Below, piece by piece: positions 32,899 through 42,204 of a stretch of 45,408 bases of DNA. The DNA is from JAVJRN01 sp040218415. Lineage in GTDB: Bacteria; Bacteroidota; Bacteroidia; Cytophagales; Cyclobacteriaceae. The notes beneath the pieces were generated by a model. It did no database searches. It was not told where the DNA came from and worked only from the letters and a program-made list of their open reading frames with translations. A program made the position numbers and the translations under genes. Location: assembly GCA_040218415.1 (NCBI GenBank), contig JAVJRN010000004.1, positions 1 through 45,408 of the forward strand, read 5' to 3'. Every line of letters begins with the position of its first letter. Within the stretch, counting starts at the first letter, position 1.

Positions 32899-34704
32899 AT
32901 GAGCAACAATATACCCATATCATCATCCAATAAGTCTATTGTGGTTCTTCCTTTTGTAAATATGAGTGCTGACCCTGAGAACGAATACTTCAGTGATGGC
33001 ATTACCGAAGAAATAATCAATGCCTTAACCACCGTGAAGGGCTTGAAAGTCATTGCCCGCACATCCTCCTTTGCATTTAAGAATAAAAATATTGATGTAC
33101 GAACAATTGGTGATCAGTTAGGGGTGCGTACAGTTTTGGAGGGAAGCGTCCGGAAAGCCAAAAACAGGGTTCGCATTACAGCACAGTTGATCAGCACTGA
33201 TGACGGCACTCACTTCTGGTCAAAAAATTTCGATCGGGATTTAGAGGACATATTCGCAGTACAAGATGAAATAAGCTTACACATTGCCGACCAGATCCGA
33301 GAAAATTTTGGTCACCTCAATATTCAGGAACATCTTATTAAGGAACCTACACAAAATATGGAGGCCTACGACCTTTATCTTAAAGGTCGTTATCAGCATT
33401 TAATGTGGGATGGGCCAGGAATCGCAAACGCAATAGCACTCTATGAGCAATGTGTAGCGACAGACCACACATTTGCTTTGCCTTATTTTGGTCTAGCGTA
33501 TTGTTATGCCATGGCGGGATCTTGGGGGAATGACAAAGACCTACTACAGTTGTCAGAAGAGAATCTCAGTAAAGGTTTTAAGCTGGACAAAAAATCCTAT
33601 GTAGGGTATTTTGGTAAAGCGACATTGTCCTTTTGGGGTCATTGGGATTTTATCGAAGGACATAAATATTTTCAAAAAGCAATCGCACTTAATCCATCCT
33701 ATACGGAAGCAGAAGAAGGTTTAATCGAATTGTATACAGCAGTAGGCTATTTCGAAAAAGCGCTCTGGCATACTGATAACATACTAAAAATAAACCCTTT
33801 ATCTCCGAACCATTATTTTACCAAGGCAAATATTCATTACCTAAAGGGGGACTACACGAAAGCGCTGGAATGTATAGAGACCTCCTTGAGCATCAATCCC
33901 GATTTCACGCATCCCATTGCATTAAAACAACTCTGCTTAATTCTTACTAGAGGTTACGAAAAACTAAATGACTTCTTAGATAAAACCCTTTTGGCAGAGC
34001 GGCCAAAAGAATGCAGCGTATTATACAAATTGGCAAATCCAGAAGATAAGATTGACATGGATATCAGCCAGGTAAGCTTCATGATAAAAGAAGATTCTGA
34101 AGGAGCGCTTTTTCCTTGGCAACTTTTTTTGTTGGTCCATTTGGAGAAGCACGAAATGGCATTGGACTTTTTGGAAGAAAACATCAAAATGCGTACCGGT
34201 CAAATCATAAACTTCATGAATATTCCACTGCTTGAACCTTTACATCAGCATAAGCGATTTCAGGATTTGGTCCAAGCAGCATTCCGAGTAGAACTATTGC
34301 CACCTAACCCCGAAATACAAATACAAATCACCCCTACTAAAGCCTTAATGTCAGATGCTGAAATCAGCATAGCATTAGACATCATAGAAAAAGGAATGAG
34401 GGAAGAAAAGTGGTTTCTAAACCCCTCTTTATCTTTAAGAGAATTTGCCGAAAACGTGAATATTAGCAGTAACAAGCTTTCTTGGTTGCTGAATGAACGA
34501 ATTGGCCAAAACTACAATGACTACATCAATAGTTTTCGTTTGGAGAACTTCAAAGAGAATGCCCTAAACCCTGCCAACAGCCATCTTACCCTTTTAGCGC
34601 TAGCTTATGAAAGCGGCTTTAATTCTAAAACGGTTTTCAATGCCTTCTTTAAAAGAGTCGAAGGGATGACACCAAAAGCTTGGGTGAAGTCTATCCAAAC
34701 TTAA
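32899..34704 (+). CDS. TolB-like / TPR / AraC-type HTH fusion regulator
   Basis: 601 residues. Residues about 10-115 match the TolB-like N-terminal domain seen with signalling proteins (SIVVLPFVNMSADPENEYFS, DGITEEIINAL, VRTVLEGSVRK, QLISTDDGTHFWS). Residues about 150-420 are TPR-type helical repeats (YDLYLKGRYQHL, KANIHYLKGDYTKALECIET). The last 100 residues are an AraC HTH (LREFAENVNISSNKLSWLLN, YESGFNSKTVFNAFFKRVEG). It is an intact cytoplasmic regulator whose ligand and targets are unknown. Its 3' end and downstream flank are duplicated at about 40071-40410. Confidence 0.88.
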   Translation: MSNNIPISSSNKSIVVLPFVNMSADPENEYFSDGITEEIINALTTVKGLKVIARTSSFAFKNKNIDVRTIGDQLGVRTVLEGSVRKAKNRVRITAQLISTDDGTHFWSKNFDRDLEDIFAVQDEISLHIADQIRENFGHLNIQEHLIKEPTQNMEAYDLYLKGRYQHLMWDGPGIANAIALYEQCVATDHTFALPYFGLAYCYAMAGSWGNDKDLLQLSEENLSKGFKLDKKSYVGYFGKATLSFWGHWDFIEGHKYFQKAIALNPSYTEAEEGLIELYTAVGYFEKALWHTDNILKINPLSPNHYFTKANIHYLKGDYTKALECIETSLSINPDFTHPIALKQLCLILTRGYEKLNDFLDKTLLAERPKECSVLYKLANPEDKIDMDISQVSFMIKEDSEGALFPWQLFLLVHLEKHEMALDFLEENIKMRTGQIINFMNIPLLEPLHQHKRFQDLVQAAFRVELLPPNPEIQIQITPTKALMSDAEISIALDIIEKGMREEKWFLNPSLSLREFAENVNISSNKLSWLLNERIGQNYNDYINSFRLENFKENALNPANSHLTLLALAYESGFNSKTVFNAFFKRVEGMTPKAWVKSIQT

Positions 34705-35013
34705 GTCTGGTTAACAAGAACCAAATCTCATTATTAAGTTCGGAATTACATTTCAGAACGATTTACCCCTCTTACCCCTTCATCTTTGCTTTGTCAATTC
34801 GATAAAGCAGAGTTCATCCAATTAGACGAAAACGAGTTTTAGATAGAAACGTGAATAGAGGTAAAACTTTCTCATTCGAAGTAACAGCAGGCATGTTTGA
34901 TTTTATGGAAGGGGGAATTTCATAAACCAACAGCAAGCGAATTAATGAATGCCGTAATAATAGATACCAACCCTAAAGAATAAGAGCCAGTACCTAACAT
35001 TAGAGAACTCAGA
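34705..35013. other. Intergenic region, first 100 bp duplicated at 40.3 kb
   Basis: The bases to about 34800 align with 40320-40410, continuing the duplication of the preceding regulator's 3' end. The remainder up to the YdeI-like start has no supported gene. Confidence 0.5.
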
Positions 35014-35589
35014 ATGAAAGAAGCTGAAGAAATTTGTCCAAGTAGTAGAGAAGAGTGGAGAGACTGGCTCGAATTGAATCATAAAGAAAGGGATGCCGTT
35101 TGGTTGGTTTTTTATAAAAAAAGCACTCCAAATTTCAATCTCAGTTGGAGTGAATCTGTTGACGAATCTCTTTGCTTTGGTTGGATTGACAGTACTAAAA
35201 AGACAATAGATGATGAGCGATTCATGCAATATTTTAGTAAAAGAAAGCCGAAAAGTAATTGGTCAAAAGTGAATAAGGATAAGGTAAAAACCTTAATTGA
35301 CCAGGGACTTATGAAAGATACTGGCTTTAAAAGCATTGAAGTCGCAAAGAAAAATGGCTGTTGGAAAATTCTAGATACTGTTGAAATGCTAGAGATACCT
35401 GAAGACCTAGAACGAGAACTAAGAAGACAGAAAGGAGCAATGCAATACTTTGAAACTCTAAATAAGTCTTCTCAAAAGGGACTTCTATACTGGGTTGTTT
35501 CGGCTAAAAGAGATAACACAAGAAATAAGCGAATTTCGGAAATCGTTGAAAACGCTAGGTTACAGATGAAACCAAAACGTTTTAGATAA
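35014..35589 (+). CDS. YdeI/OmpD-associated family protein
   Basis: 191 residues, cytoplasmic. The opening REEWRDWLELNHKERDAVWL, then VFYKKS, the ESLCFGWIDSTKKTIDDERF block, YFSKRKPKSNWSKVN, and the C-terminal KSSQKGLLYWVVSAKRDNTR are the family pattern, and the length fits. The family is widespread, with suggested links to bacteriocin or antimicrobial-peptide tolerance that are not well established. It is a solitary gene. Confidence 0.8.
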   Translation: MKEAEEICPSSREEWRDWLELNHKERDAVWLVFYKKSTPNFNLSWSESVDESLCFGWIDSTKKTIDDERFMQYFSKRKPKSNWSKVNKDKVKTLIDQGLMKDTGFKSIEVAKKNGCWKILDTVEMLEIPEDLERELRRQKGAMQYFETLNKSSQKGLLYWVVSAKRDNTRNKRISEIVENARLQMKPKRFR

Positions 35590-35688
35590 AACGGCTCACA
35601 ATAATAAACATGCAAAATACCCTTTGGGCTACTGCGCTTGGGACTAAACTAAGGTGGATTTTAACGGAACATAAAAATGAGGAAAAAT

Positions 35689-36282
35689 ATGAAATTTCAA
35701 TTCACAATACTCTTATCTATCATCATATTTGGTGCTTGTGATAGCCCAAAAAAATCTAACCTTACCCAACAGCCAACTCTTGAGGATTATCAAATTGGAG
35801 AAAAATGGGTTTGGAAGTATAAAGGGGTAACTACGGAAGGAGAAGTACGGTCAGATGGTAAAGATACAAGAACGATAGTACGCATTGATGAGGGTTTGGG
35901 CATGACCATAGGTAATGACACCATTCCTCTCGCCGAAATTGTTAAGCTGGATGAAAGCGATACACCTAAATATGATTGGCCGCTAGAAGTGGGTAAAAAG
36001 TGGAAGTACGAAAATAATTGGACCAGTCAGGATGGTACTACGGGGGCTCAAAATCAAGATGCCGAAGTTTTGGCTTATCAGGAGGAAACGGTAGAAGCCG
36101 GAACATTCATGGCATATACCATCAAATACACCGGTAAAACTACTAATTCCAGAGGGTATAATGCGGATGAAGAGGAGATCTGGTTATATGCTCCGGAAGT
36201 AAAAACCTTTATTAAACTGACTCAGTCTCAAGGGGATTTTAATTATGTAGAGGAGTTGATCGAATATACGAAACCAAAATAA
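35689..36282 (+). CDS. Lipoprotein; parent of two fragments downstream
   Basis: About 197 residues from ATG 35689 (MKFQFTILLSIIIFGACDSP). The in-frame ATG at 35677 is possible, but AGGA lies correctly spaced before the second. Lipobox FGAC makes it a lipoprotein. The mature part has WVWKYKGVTTEGEV, DWPLEVGKKWKYENNWTSQD, EEETVEAGTF-like and EEEIWLYAPEVKTFIKLTQS segments, resembling beta-sandwich lipoproteins in which a measured W-K-Y motif recurs. Function unknown. Its C-terminal part occurs again at 37140-37241 and 41807-42100. Confidence 0.7.
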   Translation: MKFQFTILLSIIIFGACDSPKKSNLTQQPTLEDYQIGEKWVWKYKGVTTEGEVRSDGKDTRTIVRIDEGLGMTIGNDTIPLAEIVKLDESDTPKYDWPLEVGKKWKYENNWTSQDGTTGAQNQDAEVLAYQEETVEAGTFMAYTIKYTGKTTNSRGYNADEEEIWLYAPEVKTFIKLTQSQGDFNYVEELIEYTKPK

Positions 36283-36393
36283 GGAACAAATACCAATACC
36301 AATACCAATGTAGGCGACTATACCCGCTATGGTTCACACAGGTTATAAATAGTCGTTAGCGGTAATTAAAAAAATGAAAATATTTAAAATTGA

Positions 36394-37134
36394 ATGACAG
36401 AAATGGAAACTAAACAAAAGTCATTAACACTCAAAAGGGGTGTTCTGGCCATTGTGATCATGTACGCATGTCAACTCCTAGCTGGAATTGCTATCTCTTA
36501 TGGTTTTAAATTCTTTTCACCTGCTAATAAAGTTCCTCTCGAAATCTTGGGGCTCACTTCTGCTTTGCTCGGTGGCATTATGATAATTACTTTTTACTGG
36601 TGGGATATTCGTAGATCGGGTAAAACTTTTTATCCTGAGATAGGACTTCAACCAAGTAAGATTAAAAAAAGTAAAGGTCTTTTATTGGTTATAGGTGCAT
36701 TGGTATCGACACATTTTTTAGCATGGATATATAGATCGGTGATGTTACCTACCTTAGGTCATGAAGGGATTATTGGGAGCGGCTCCAAAATGTTTAGCTT
36801 CATACAAACAAATGGAGGAGCATTAGAAATGTCTGGTTTTTTACTGCTGGCACTCCTCGTCGGACCTATTATGGAAGAGGTTGTATTTAGAGGGTATTTG
36901 CAGTCTTCATTAGCAAAGAAAATACCTGCATGGGCTGCTATATTGATAACTTCGATTGTTTTCACCGTTGGCCATAGCCCCATGATATTATGGCCCATGT
37001 ATTTTTTATATAGTGCAACTTGGGGTTGGATCTTATTACGTACTGGCTCTTTAAAAATGGCAGTCCTAATTCATATTCTTAGCAACTTGTTTTACGCTAT
37101 TGTAGGTTTTGCAGGATGGAATATTCTTGCTTAA
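36394..37134 (+). CDS. CPBP-family intramembrane metalloprotease
   Basis: 246 residues with about seven or eight hydrophobic segments. The three CPBP (Abi/CAAX-like) motifs are present: EEVVFRG at residues 161-167, FTVGH at about 190-194, and HILSN near residue 229. Members are glutamate-type intramembrane proteases, some involved in prenyl-protein processing, others linked to bacteriocin immunity or stress. No substrate is suggested by the neighbourhood. A fragment of the lipoprotein gene follows 5 bp after its stop. Confidence 0.85.
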   Translation: MTEMETKQKSLTLKRGVLAIVIMYACQLLAGIAISYGFKFFSPANKVPLEILGLTSALLGGIMIITFYWWDIRRSGKTFYPEIGLQPSKIKKSKGLLLVIGALVSTHFLAWIYRSVMLPTLGHEGIIGSGSKMFSFIQTNGGALEMSGFLLLALLVGPIMEEVVFRGYLQSSLAKKIPAWAAILITSIVFTVGHSPMILWPMYFLYSATWGWILLRTGSLKMAVLIHILSNLFYAIVGFAGWNILA

Positions 37135-37139
37135 GTCAA

Positions 37140-37241
37140 ATGGTTTACGCTCCTTCTGTAAGAAATTTCATAAAACTCACTCAAAATCAAGGTGATTTTC
37201 TATACTTAGAAGAATTAATCAAATATTCAAAATCAGAATAA
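37140..37241 (+). pseudogene. C-terminal fragment of the lipoprotein gene, copy A
   Basis: A 33-residue frame reading VYAPSVRNFIKLTQNQGDFL then YLEELIKYSKSE matches the end of the lipoprotein at 35689-36282 (LYAPEVKTFIKLTQSQGDFN, then YVEELIEYTKPK). Nothing upstream of it continues the match because the CPBP gene occupies that space. It is a remnant, wedged between the CPBP and DUF4386 genes. Confidence 0.8.
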
Positions 37242-37247
37242 ATAATA

Positions 37248-37931
37248 ATGAGTTCATCACATCAGTCACTTAAAAAAGACGCCAGAATTACGGGTATCTG
37301 GTATTTGTCATTGGCAGTTTTCGGAGTACTAGGATTTCTTGTTTTTCATCCCAAAGTGTTTATCACCGGCGACCCTGCTGCAACCCTTCAAAATATCATT
37401 GAAAATGAATCGATTATCCGAACACGTCTGTTGCTGGAATTAGTGATAGTTTTATCACAAGTTCTGGCTGCTGTTTGGTTTTATAAATTATTCAGACTCA
37501 TTAATGAATGGGCAGCTTGGTCTTTGGCTATCTGGGGTACCGTTAATGCAGTAGCTATTATGATCAGTGCTATAGCTATGGGGTCGATGATTAATGTTGC
37601 TTCTTCTTCTCTGACGACTGGTGAGCAAATCTTGTTAATTTCAGTTTTTCACAACATAATCAGTAATGCCTGGGCTGTTGGCAGTCTATTTTTCGGGCTA
37701 TGGCTTATTCCAATGGGGTATATCGTTATCCATTCACGCAGAATGCCTGTTTGGTTAGGATATACCCTTATTATCGGTGGCTTTGGTTATATGCTGAGTA
37801 CTTTTTTCCATTATTCGGGAATAGAGTCTTCTTTCACTGAATACCTAACCATTCCTGCTACTGTCGGCGAATTCTGGATGATCGGGTATTTGCTCATTTT
37901 TGGGATCAGGTCAGATACCTCAATCACTTAG
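37248..37931 (+). CDS. DUF4386 membrane protein
   Basis: 227 residues with six or so hydrophobic segments. ARITGIWYLSLAVFGVLGFL near the start, then LLLELVIVLSQVLAAVWFYK and LWLIPMGYIVIHSRRMPVWL with GYTLIIGGFGYM, are the DUF4386 pattern. The function of the family is unknown. It starts 6 bp after the lipoprotein-gene fragment, so it may once have been part of a transcription unit with a full copy of that lipoprotein. Confidence 0.8.
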   Translation: MSSSHQSLKKDARITGIWYLSLAVFGVLGFLVFHPKVFITGDPAATLQNIIENESIIRTRLLLELVIVLSQVLAAVWFYKLFRLINEWAAWSLAIWGTVNAVAIMISAIAMGSMINVASSSLTTGEQILLISVFHNIISNAWAVGSLFFGLWLIPMGYIVIHSRRMPVWLGYTLIIGGFGYMLSTFFHYSGIESSFTEYLTIPATVGEFWMIGYLLIFGIRSDTSIT

Positions 37932-38062
37932 TAATACCTCACGAAACAAAGATTCACTTTATGACCACCTTCAAAGGTTCTATGTAAAACTTAACCATCA
38001 AACTGTGATATGATGAACTCAATGCATCATATTCCAATTTTGGCAATAATTAAAAAACAAGA

Positions 38063-38461
38063 ATGAATACTAAAATATTAATGATTTCAAGCTGCATTTT
38101 TTTAGGTGCTCTAGGAATCACTTTCACGTTTATACCTGATGAAATTATCTCAGGTCTGAGCGTAACACCAAACCCAATATCAATTTTGTCACTGCAATTA
38201 TTAGGTGCACTTTATCTCGGATTCACCATGTTGAATTGGATGGCAAAAGGTTCTCTAATTGGCGGCATTTACAATAGGCCTATAGCTATTGGGAATTTCA
38301 TGCATTTTGCAGTTGGTGCATTAGCTTTGATTAAAACAATTCCTAAAATTCATACCCATTCAGAAACAGTTATTTCGTTAACTGCGGTCTATTGCGTTTT
38401 CGCAATATTGTTTGGTTATGTCTTTAGAACCAATCCATCCAGGATAGAAAAGAAAGAATAA
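38063..38461 (+). CDS. Four-helix membrane protein of unknown function
   Basis: 132 residues with four hydrophobic segments at about 4-24, 42-61, 75-92 and 104-124. LQLLGALYLGFTMLNWMAKG and IYNRPIAIGNFMHFAVGALA are recognisable elements of a small membrane family common in Bacteroidota, but I cannot name it with confidence. The gene stands alone, with more than 100 bp on its upstream side. Confidence 0.65.
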   Translation: MNTKILMISSCIFLGALGITFTFIPDEIISGLSVTPNPISILSLQLLGALYLGFTMLNWMAKGSLIGGIYNRPIAIGNFMHFAVGALALIKTIPKIHTHSETVISLTAVYCVFAILFGYVFRTNPSRIEKKE

Positions 38462-38541
38462 AAACTATTGCCAACAAAAACGCAGTTTAGGTAAACGTTG
38501 GCATCAATTAGATGCGGTATAGATCATGGCAAATTCCAAAA

Positions 38542-39579
38542 ATGAAACTTACAAAACGACTACTTAAAATAATAATGCCCATAGTTGCCATAATTTGCTC
38601 TTTTATGTTTGTGCCTTGGGTTCTATTATTGGGGTGGCTAGCACCGCTCCCAACTTCAATACAGCAACAAGTAGATGAGGCAATCGAACTTGGATTCGAT
38701 GGTATCATCGTGTATGTAGATCAGGCAGGGAAAGAGCCACAGGTTTATACTTCAGGCTGGAAAAACAGAGAAGAAAAGATTCCGGCTGCTCCCAATTATC
38801 TTTTTAAAATAGCTAGTATCAGTAAGTTATATGAAGCAGTAGCAGTAGCCATGCTGGTGAATGAGGGTCGTTTGTCCTTAGACAAGTCTCTTGCCGAGTA
38901 CTTACCGCAATATGCCAGCAGGATTGAAAATGCAGAGGAGATTACCATAAGAATGCTTGTACAGCATAGAAGTGGTATTCTCAACTATGTTGATCATCCA
39001 GACTATCCATGGACAAATCCATATAAAGAAAGAAGTGAAATCTATGAGTTGGTACTGGATCAACCAGCAGACTTTGAACCAAATAAAAAGTATAGCTACT
39101 CGAACAGTAATTATTTACTTCTGGCTGATATCATGGATAAAACCCTTGGCTACAGCTATCACCAATATATTAAAGAAAAAGTTTTAAGCCCCCTCGGCCT
39201 AAAAAACACCTATGGCTTTTTAAGCGAAGTGGATTTGAATGAAGTGATGAGCGGCTATTACGTAGGCTATGAGCATGATATAAAAGGTAATGATTTCATT
39301 CAGCCAGGAGGGTCGATGGTAGCAACCGCAGAAGACGTTGGAATCTTTTTGCGTGCGCTAAATGATGGTTCATTATTAAGCGACGCAGAACAGGCCATTT
39401 ACTCTTCCATATATGCCTGCGAGCATACAGGTCATCTTCCAGGATACCAAAGCATTGCTCGTTACCACCCAGATATAGATGCTACTGTGATTCAGTTTAA
39501 TAACACGAGCGGTGGTAAAATGTGGAGCCTCTCTGAGATTATTTACAAGAGAATCGTTCGTATCATAAAAAAGCAATGA
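38542..39579 (+). CDS. Serine hydrolase of the beta-lactamase / class C penicillin-binding family
   Basis: About 345 residues from ATG 38542 (MKLTKRLLKIIMPIVAIICS). An upstream ATG at 38512 would spoil the N-terminal membrane segment. One N-terminal helix anchors the protein or is cleaved. The active-site motifs are present: SISK (Ser92 and Lys95), YSN at 186-188, and a final HTGHLPGYQS loop in the place of the KTG/HxG motif. These fit an esterase, peptidase or D-amino-acid hydrolase of the serine beta-lactamase fold. A resistance role is not implied by the sequence. Confidence 0.85.
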   Translation: MKLTKRLLKIIMPIVAIICSFMFVPWVLLLGWLAPLPTSIQQQVDEAIELGFDGIIVYVDQAGKEPQVYTSGWKNREEKIPAAPNYLFKIASISKLYEAVAVAMLVNEGRLSLDKSLAEYLPQYASRIENAEEITIRMLVQHRSGILNYVDHPDYPWTNPYKERSEIYELVLDQPADFEPNKKYSYSNSNYLLLADIMDKTLGYSYHQYIKEKVLSPLGLKNTYGFLSEVDLNEVMSGYYVGYEHDIKGNDFIQPGGSMVATAEDVGIFLRALNDGSLLSDAEQAIYSSIYACEHTGHLPGYQSIARYHPDIDATVIQFNNTSGGKMWSLSEIIYKRIVRIIKKQ

Positions 39580-39639
39580 CTGTTAGTGAGAGCTACAATT
39601 AGTTAAGTGGTAGGAAATACAAGCTTATGTGAAATCAGA

Positions 39640-39912
39640 GTACTGTACTTCACTTACTTTACGTTCTCTAGCCGAGCAAGTAGCTATCCAACCTAATCAG
39701 TATTCATAGATATTAATGAATCTATTGGCAACAACCTTAACGAGTTTATTAACAAAAAGCGCATTGAACATTTCAAACAGCTGGTCTTTGATTCGGACAA
39801 TACACATATTTGCTTGAACGGGTTGGTCTACGTAAGTGGTTTTAGCTCTAACAGAGTCTTCAATACTGCATTCAAAAAACCAGAGTGGAATTATCACAAG
39901 AAAAAAGAGTAA
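39640..39912 (+). pseudogene. AraC-type HTH remnant
   Basis: From about 39650 a frame reads SLTLRSLAEQVAIQPNQYS then hits a stop. After a one-base shift it continues NESIGNNLNEFINKKRIEHF, KQLVFDSDNTHICLNGLVYV, SGFSSNRVFNTAFKKPEW and stops at 39910-39912. This parallels the HTH of the regulator at 32899-34704 (SLREFAENVNISSNKLSWLL, NERIGQNYNDYINSFRLENF). It is a diverged paralogue reduced to its DNA-binding tail. Confidence 0.7.
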
Positions 39913-40051
39913 TGAAATTGTTTTCTTCTAACAAATAAATGGTATTAAACCCAAGGGTAGAACCCTTGACCCTAGCTTCCGACGCAGAGCATCGGGGAAT
40001 TAGACCTATTGGGCTATCGCCCTGCGATTAAAATCTTGGAACATTTTAGAA

Positions 40052-40330
40052 ATGGGTATTGTGAAAAAAATGAGCAGTAACAAGCCTTCTTGGTTGCAGA
40101 ATGAACGAATTGGTCAAAACATCAATGACTACATCAATAGTTTTCGTTTGGAGAACTTCAAAGAGAATGCCCTAAACCCTGCCAACAGCCATCTTACCCT
40201 ACTAGCGCTAGCTTATGAAAGCGCCTTTAATTCCAAAACGGTTTCAATGCCTTCTTTAAAAAAATTGAAGGAATGCCTCCAAAAGGCTGGGTGAAGTCCA
40301 ATCAAATTGAGCGAGTCAAAAGGTATTAAA
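40052..40330 (+). pseudogene. Recent truncated copy of the TolB/TPR/AraC regulator 3' end
   Basis: From about 40071 the DNA is almost identical to 34465 onwards, encoding SSNKPSWLQNERIGQNINDY and INSFRLENFKENALNPANSH. A single T is missing in the run at 40241-40244 relative to the parent, which shifts the frame and ends the protein early. The similarity continues beyond the stop to about 40410, matching the parent's downstream flank to about 34800. It is therefore a DNA-level segmental duplication, not a separate gene. Confidence 0.82.
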
Positions 40331-40504
40331 TCTCACTAATAAGTACCGAATTTCATTTCCGAACGATTCCCCTTCATTACCAATTCATATTTGCTTTGTC
40401 AATCCGATCTGGAGTAAACAACTTTTGGATGATTCTTCCTTTTCTGATAATAAACAGACTGTCAGTAAGCGGAAGCACTTTGTAAAAAACGAAATATTAA
40501 AAAC

Positions 40505-41071
40505 ATGAAAAAAACATTATTTATCCTGTCTTTGTGCGCACTTACTTTAGTTGCCAAGTCTCAAAACACAAGTGTTGAAAACACAACATTCGGGCTTCAA
40601 ACCGGAGTTTTAGGAATCTGGGTATATAACGAAGTAAAACTATCAAATAGCATTGCGCTAAGAACAGAGCTTGGTTTTGACTTTGGTATTTGGGAAACTA
40701 CGTATTATGATGATTTTGATTCCCCGTTTATCCTCACACCAGTTATCGTAGTTGAGCCCAGGTTTTATTACAACCTCAAAAAACGCGCTGAGAACTCACA
40801 AAGAACGGATGGCAATAGCGGCAATTTCATTGCCATAAAAACGAGTTATCATCCAGAGTTGGCTTTTTTCAATGCTGACGATGCTCCTGTGGTAAGTGAT
40901 TTCGCCATTATACCTACTTGGGGAATTAGAAGAAATATAGGGGAGCATTTTAATTATGAAGCAGGTATAGGAATAGGATATAGTCACACATTCGCTGAGC
41001 GTGCAGGTTATTCAGCCAACGAAAGCGGCATAGAGCCAAATATGCATTTGCGAATAGGGTATAGACTTTAA
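40505..41071 (+). CDS. Small outer-membrane beta-barrel-like protein
   Basis: 188 residues with signal peptide MKKTLFILSLCALTLVAKSQ. The mature part alternates polar and hydrophobic residues (GLQTGVLGIWVYNEVKLSNS, LRTELGFDFGIWE, VVEPRFYYNLKKR) and ends GIEPNMHLRIGYRL, like a short outer-membrane barrel of the OmpW/porin-like type. No specific family was recognised. It is followed 66 bp later by a second barrel-like protein on the same strand. Confidence 0.65.
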   Translation: MKKTLFILSLCALTLVAKSQNTSVENTTFGLQTGVLGIWVYNEVKLSNSIALRTELGFDFGIWETTYYDDFDSPFILTPVIVVEPRFYYNLKKRAENSQRTDGNSGNFIAIKTSYHPELAFFNADDAPVVSDFAIIPTWGIRRNIGEHFNYEAGIGIGYSHTFAERAGYSANESGIEPNMHLRIGYRL

Positions 41072-41137
41072 CACAATCAAAAACGATTCTCAACACATTC
41101 TGCTTAAAGTTGGCAGAGATTTTTAAACACTATTATC

Positions 41138-41785
41138 ATGAAAAATCTAATAACAATTCTTTTATTTTCTTGCACGCTTAGTGCTTTTGCTCAAACTGAA
41201 TCAACAAGGGTTAAAGAAACCGAAGTTGATTATAAGTGGAGGGTAAGTATACCTTATCTCGTTCCAGATGAAATTATCTTTGGTTGGGACAAACGAACAA
41301 GTATTCAAATGGTAGAGTTGCATGTAAAGCGCAACCTAGACAATAAGAACATCATCGGGGTAAAGTTCGCTAGGTGGCGATTGTTTCAACCCATGGGAAT
41401 CACCTGGTGGGATGGTGTTGTGGATAAAATAGAGTCTGGTACTGAATATTACGATGGATTCTTGAGAGAAACAGGAATTGGCATCACATACCAACGTATG
41501 CTTTGGAAAGGGCTATTTGCGGCTGTAGAAGTCCTTCCACAGTTTCAAACCTATACGGATTTAGACGGTAATAAAATTAAGAATGGTTTTAAAGTTTACA
41601 ACTCAATTCATTTGGGCTACCATTTTTCAATGGGTAAGAAAAAAAGATTTTTCCTAGAACCTCAGGTTCATATCAACCAGTGGATGTTTGATAATAATTC
41701 TCCTGAAGGGTTTAAGGAGTTTGATGACAAATATGGAAACGTCTTTCTTTTCGAACCGAACCTTTACATAGGTTGGAAATTTTAA
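41138..41785 (+). CDS. Outer-membrane beta-barrel-like protein
   Basis: 215 residues with signal peptide MKNLITILLFSCTLSAFAQ. Amphipathic strands follow (IIGVKFARWRLFQPMGITWW, LFAAVEVLPQFQTYTDLDGN, NSIHLGYHFSMGKKKRFFLE), and the protein closes with NLYIGWKF, the terminal Phe typical of outer-membrane barrels. It is probably in the same transcript as the preceding barrel-like gene. Cargo or ligand unknown. Confidence 0.65.
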   Translation: MKNLITILLFSCTLSAFAQTESTRVKETEVDYKWRVSIPYLVPDEIIFGWDKRTSIQMVELHVKRNLDNKNIIGVKFARWRLFQPMGITWWDGVVDKIESGTEYYDGFLRETGIGITYQRMLWKGLFAAVEVLPQFQTYTDLDGNKIKNGFKVYNSIHLGYHFSMGKKKRFFLEPQVHINQWMFDNNSPEGFKEFDDKYGNVFLFEPNLYIGWKF

Positions 41786-41806
41786 GCTATGGTCTGATAA
41801 GTCAGG

Positions 41807-42100
41807 ATGCTAAATTCCTGGCTTGTCAGACTATTTGAACCTAAAGGAGACGGTACCACAGGAAATCAAAGTCAAAATCCAGAGGTGCTATCCTTTAAAG
41901 AGGAAACCGTAGAAGCCGGAACATTCATGGCTTATGCCATTAAATACACCGGTAAAACCTCCAACTCCAGAGGATACAATGCAGAGGAAGAGGAAGTTTG
42001 GTTGTATGCACCTACTGTGAAGAACTTTATTAAACTGACTCAGTCCCAAGGTGATTTTTTGTATATCGAAGAATTAATCGAATATTCAAAACCTGAATAA
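41807..42100 (+). pseudogene. C-terminal fragment of the lipoprotein gene, copy B
   Basis: From about 41849 the frame reads GTTGNQSQNPEVLSFKEETV, EAGTFMAYAIKYTGKTSNSR and GYNAEEEEVWLYAPTVKNFI, matching residues of about 120-197 of the lipoprotein at 35689-36282 closely. The first dozen codons of the frame have no counterpart and the signal peptide and lipobox are missing, so it is a truncated copy. It is closer to fragment A in its last residues (YSKPE) than to the parent. Confidence 0.78.
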
Positions 42101-42204
42101 ATGATCAAACTATCTTCTTTGAAGAGACCTGAGCGTTTGTTTTAAGGGGTGATCGTCGGAGTGCAGGCATACTAAATATTATACGTTATTAGTATAATCA
42201 AATT

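Noticed and set aside
36286..36310. Short tandem repeat of ccaata units as a regulatory microsatellite
   Set aside because: Only three to four copies, located after a stop codon with no promoter position. Too short to support a role.
36311..36358. Hairpin with GACTAT / ATAGTC followed by GTTAGCG after the lipoprotein gene, as a possible attC
   Set aside because: No AAC-ending R'' box, no complementary cassette start, and the stem is only 6-7 bp. Probably chance or a weak terminator.
38542..39579. Calling the serine hydrolase an antibiotic-resistance beta-lactamase
   Set aside because: The SxxK and YxN motifs are shared by many esterases and peptidases, and nothing in the sequence points specifically to beta-lactam hydrolysis.
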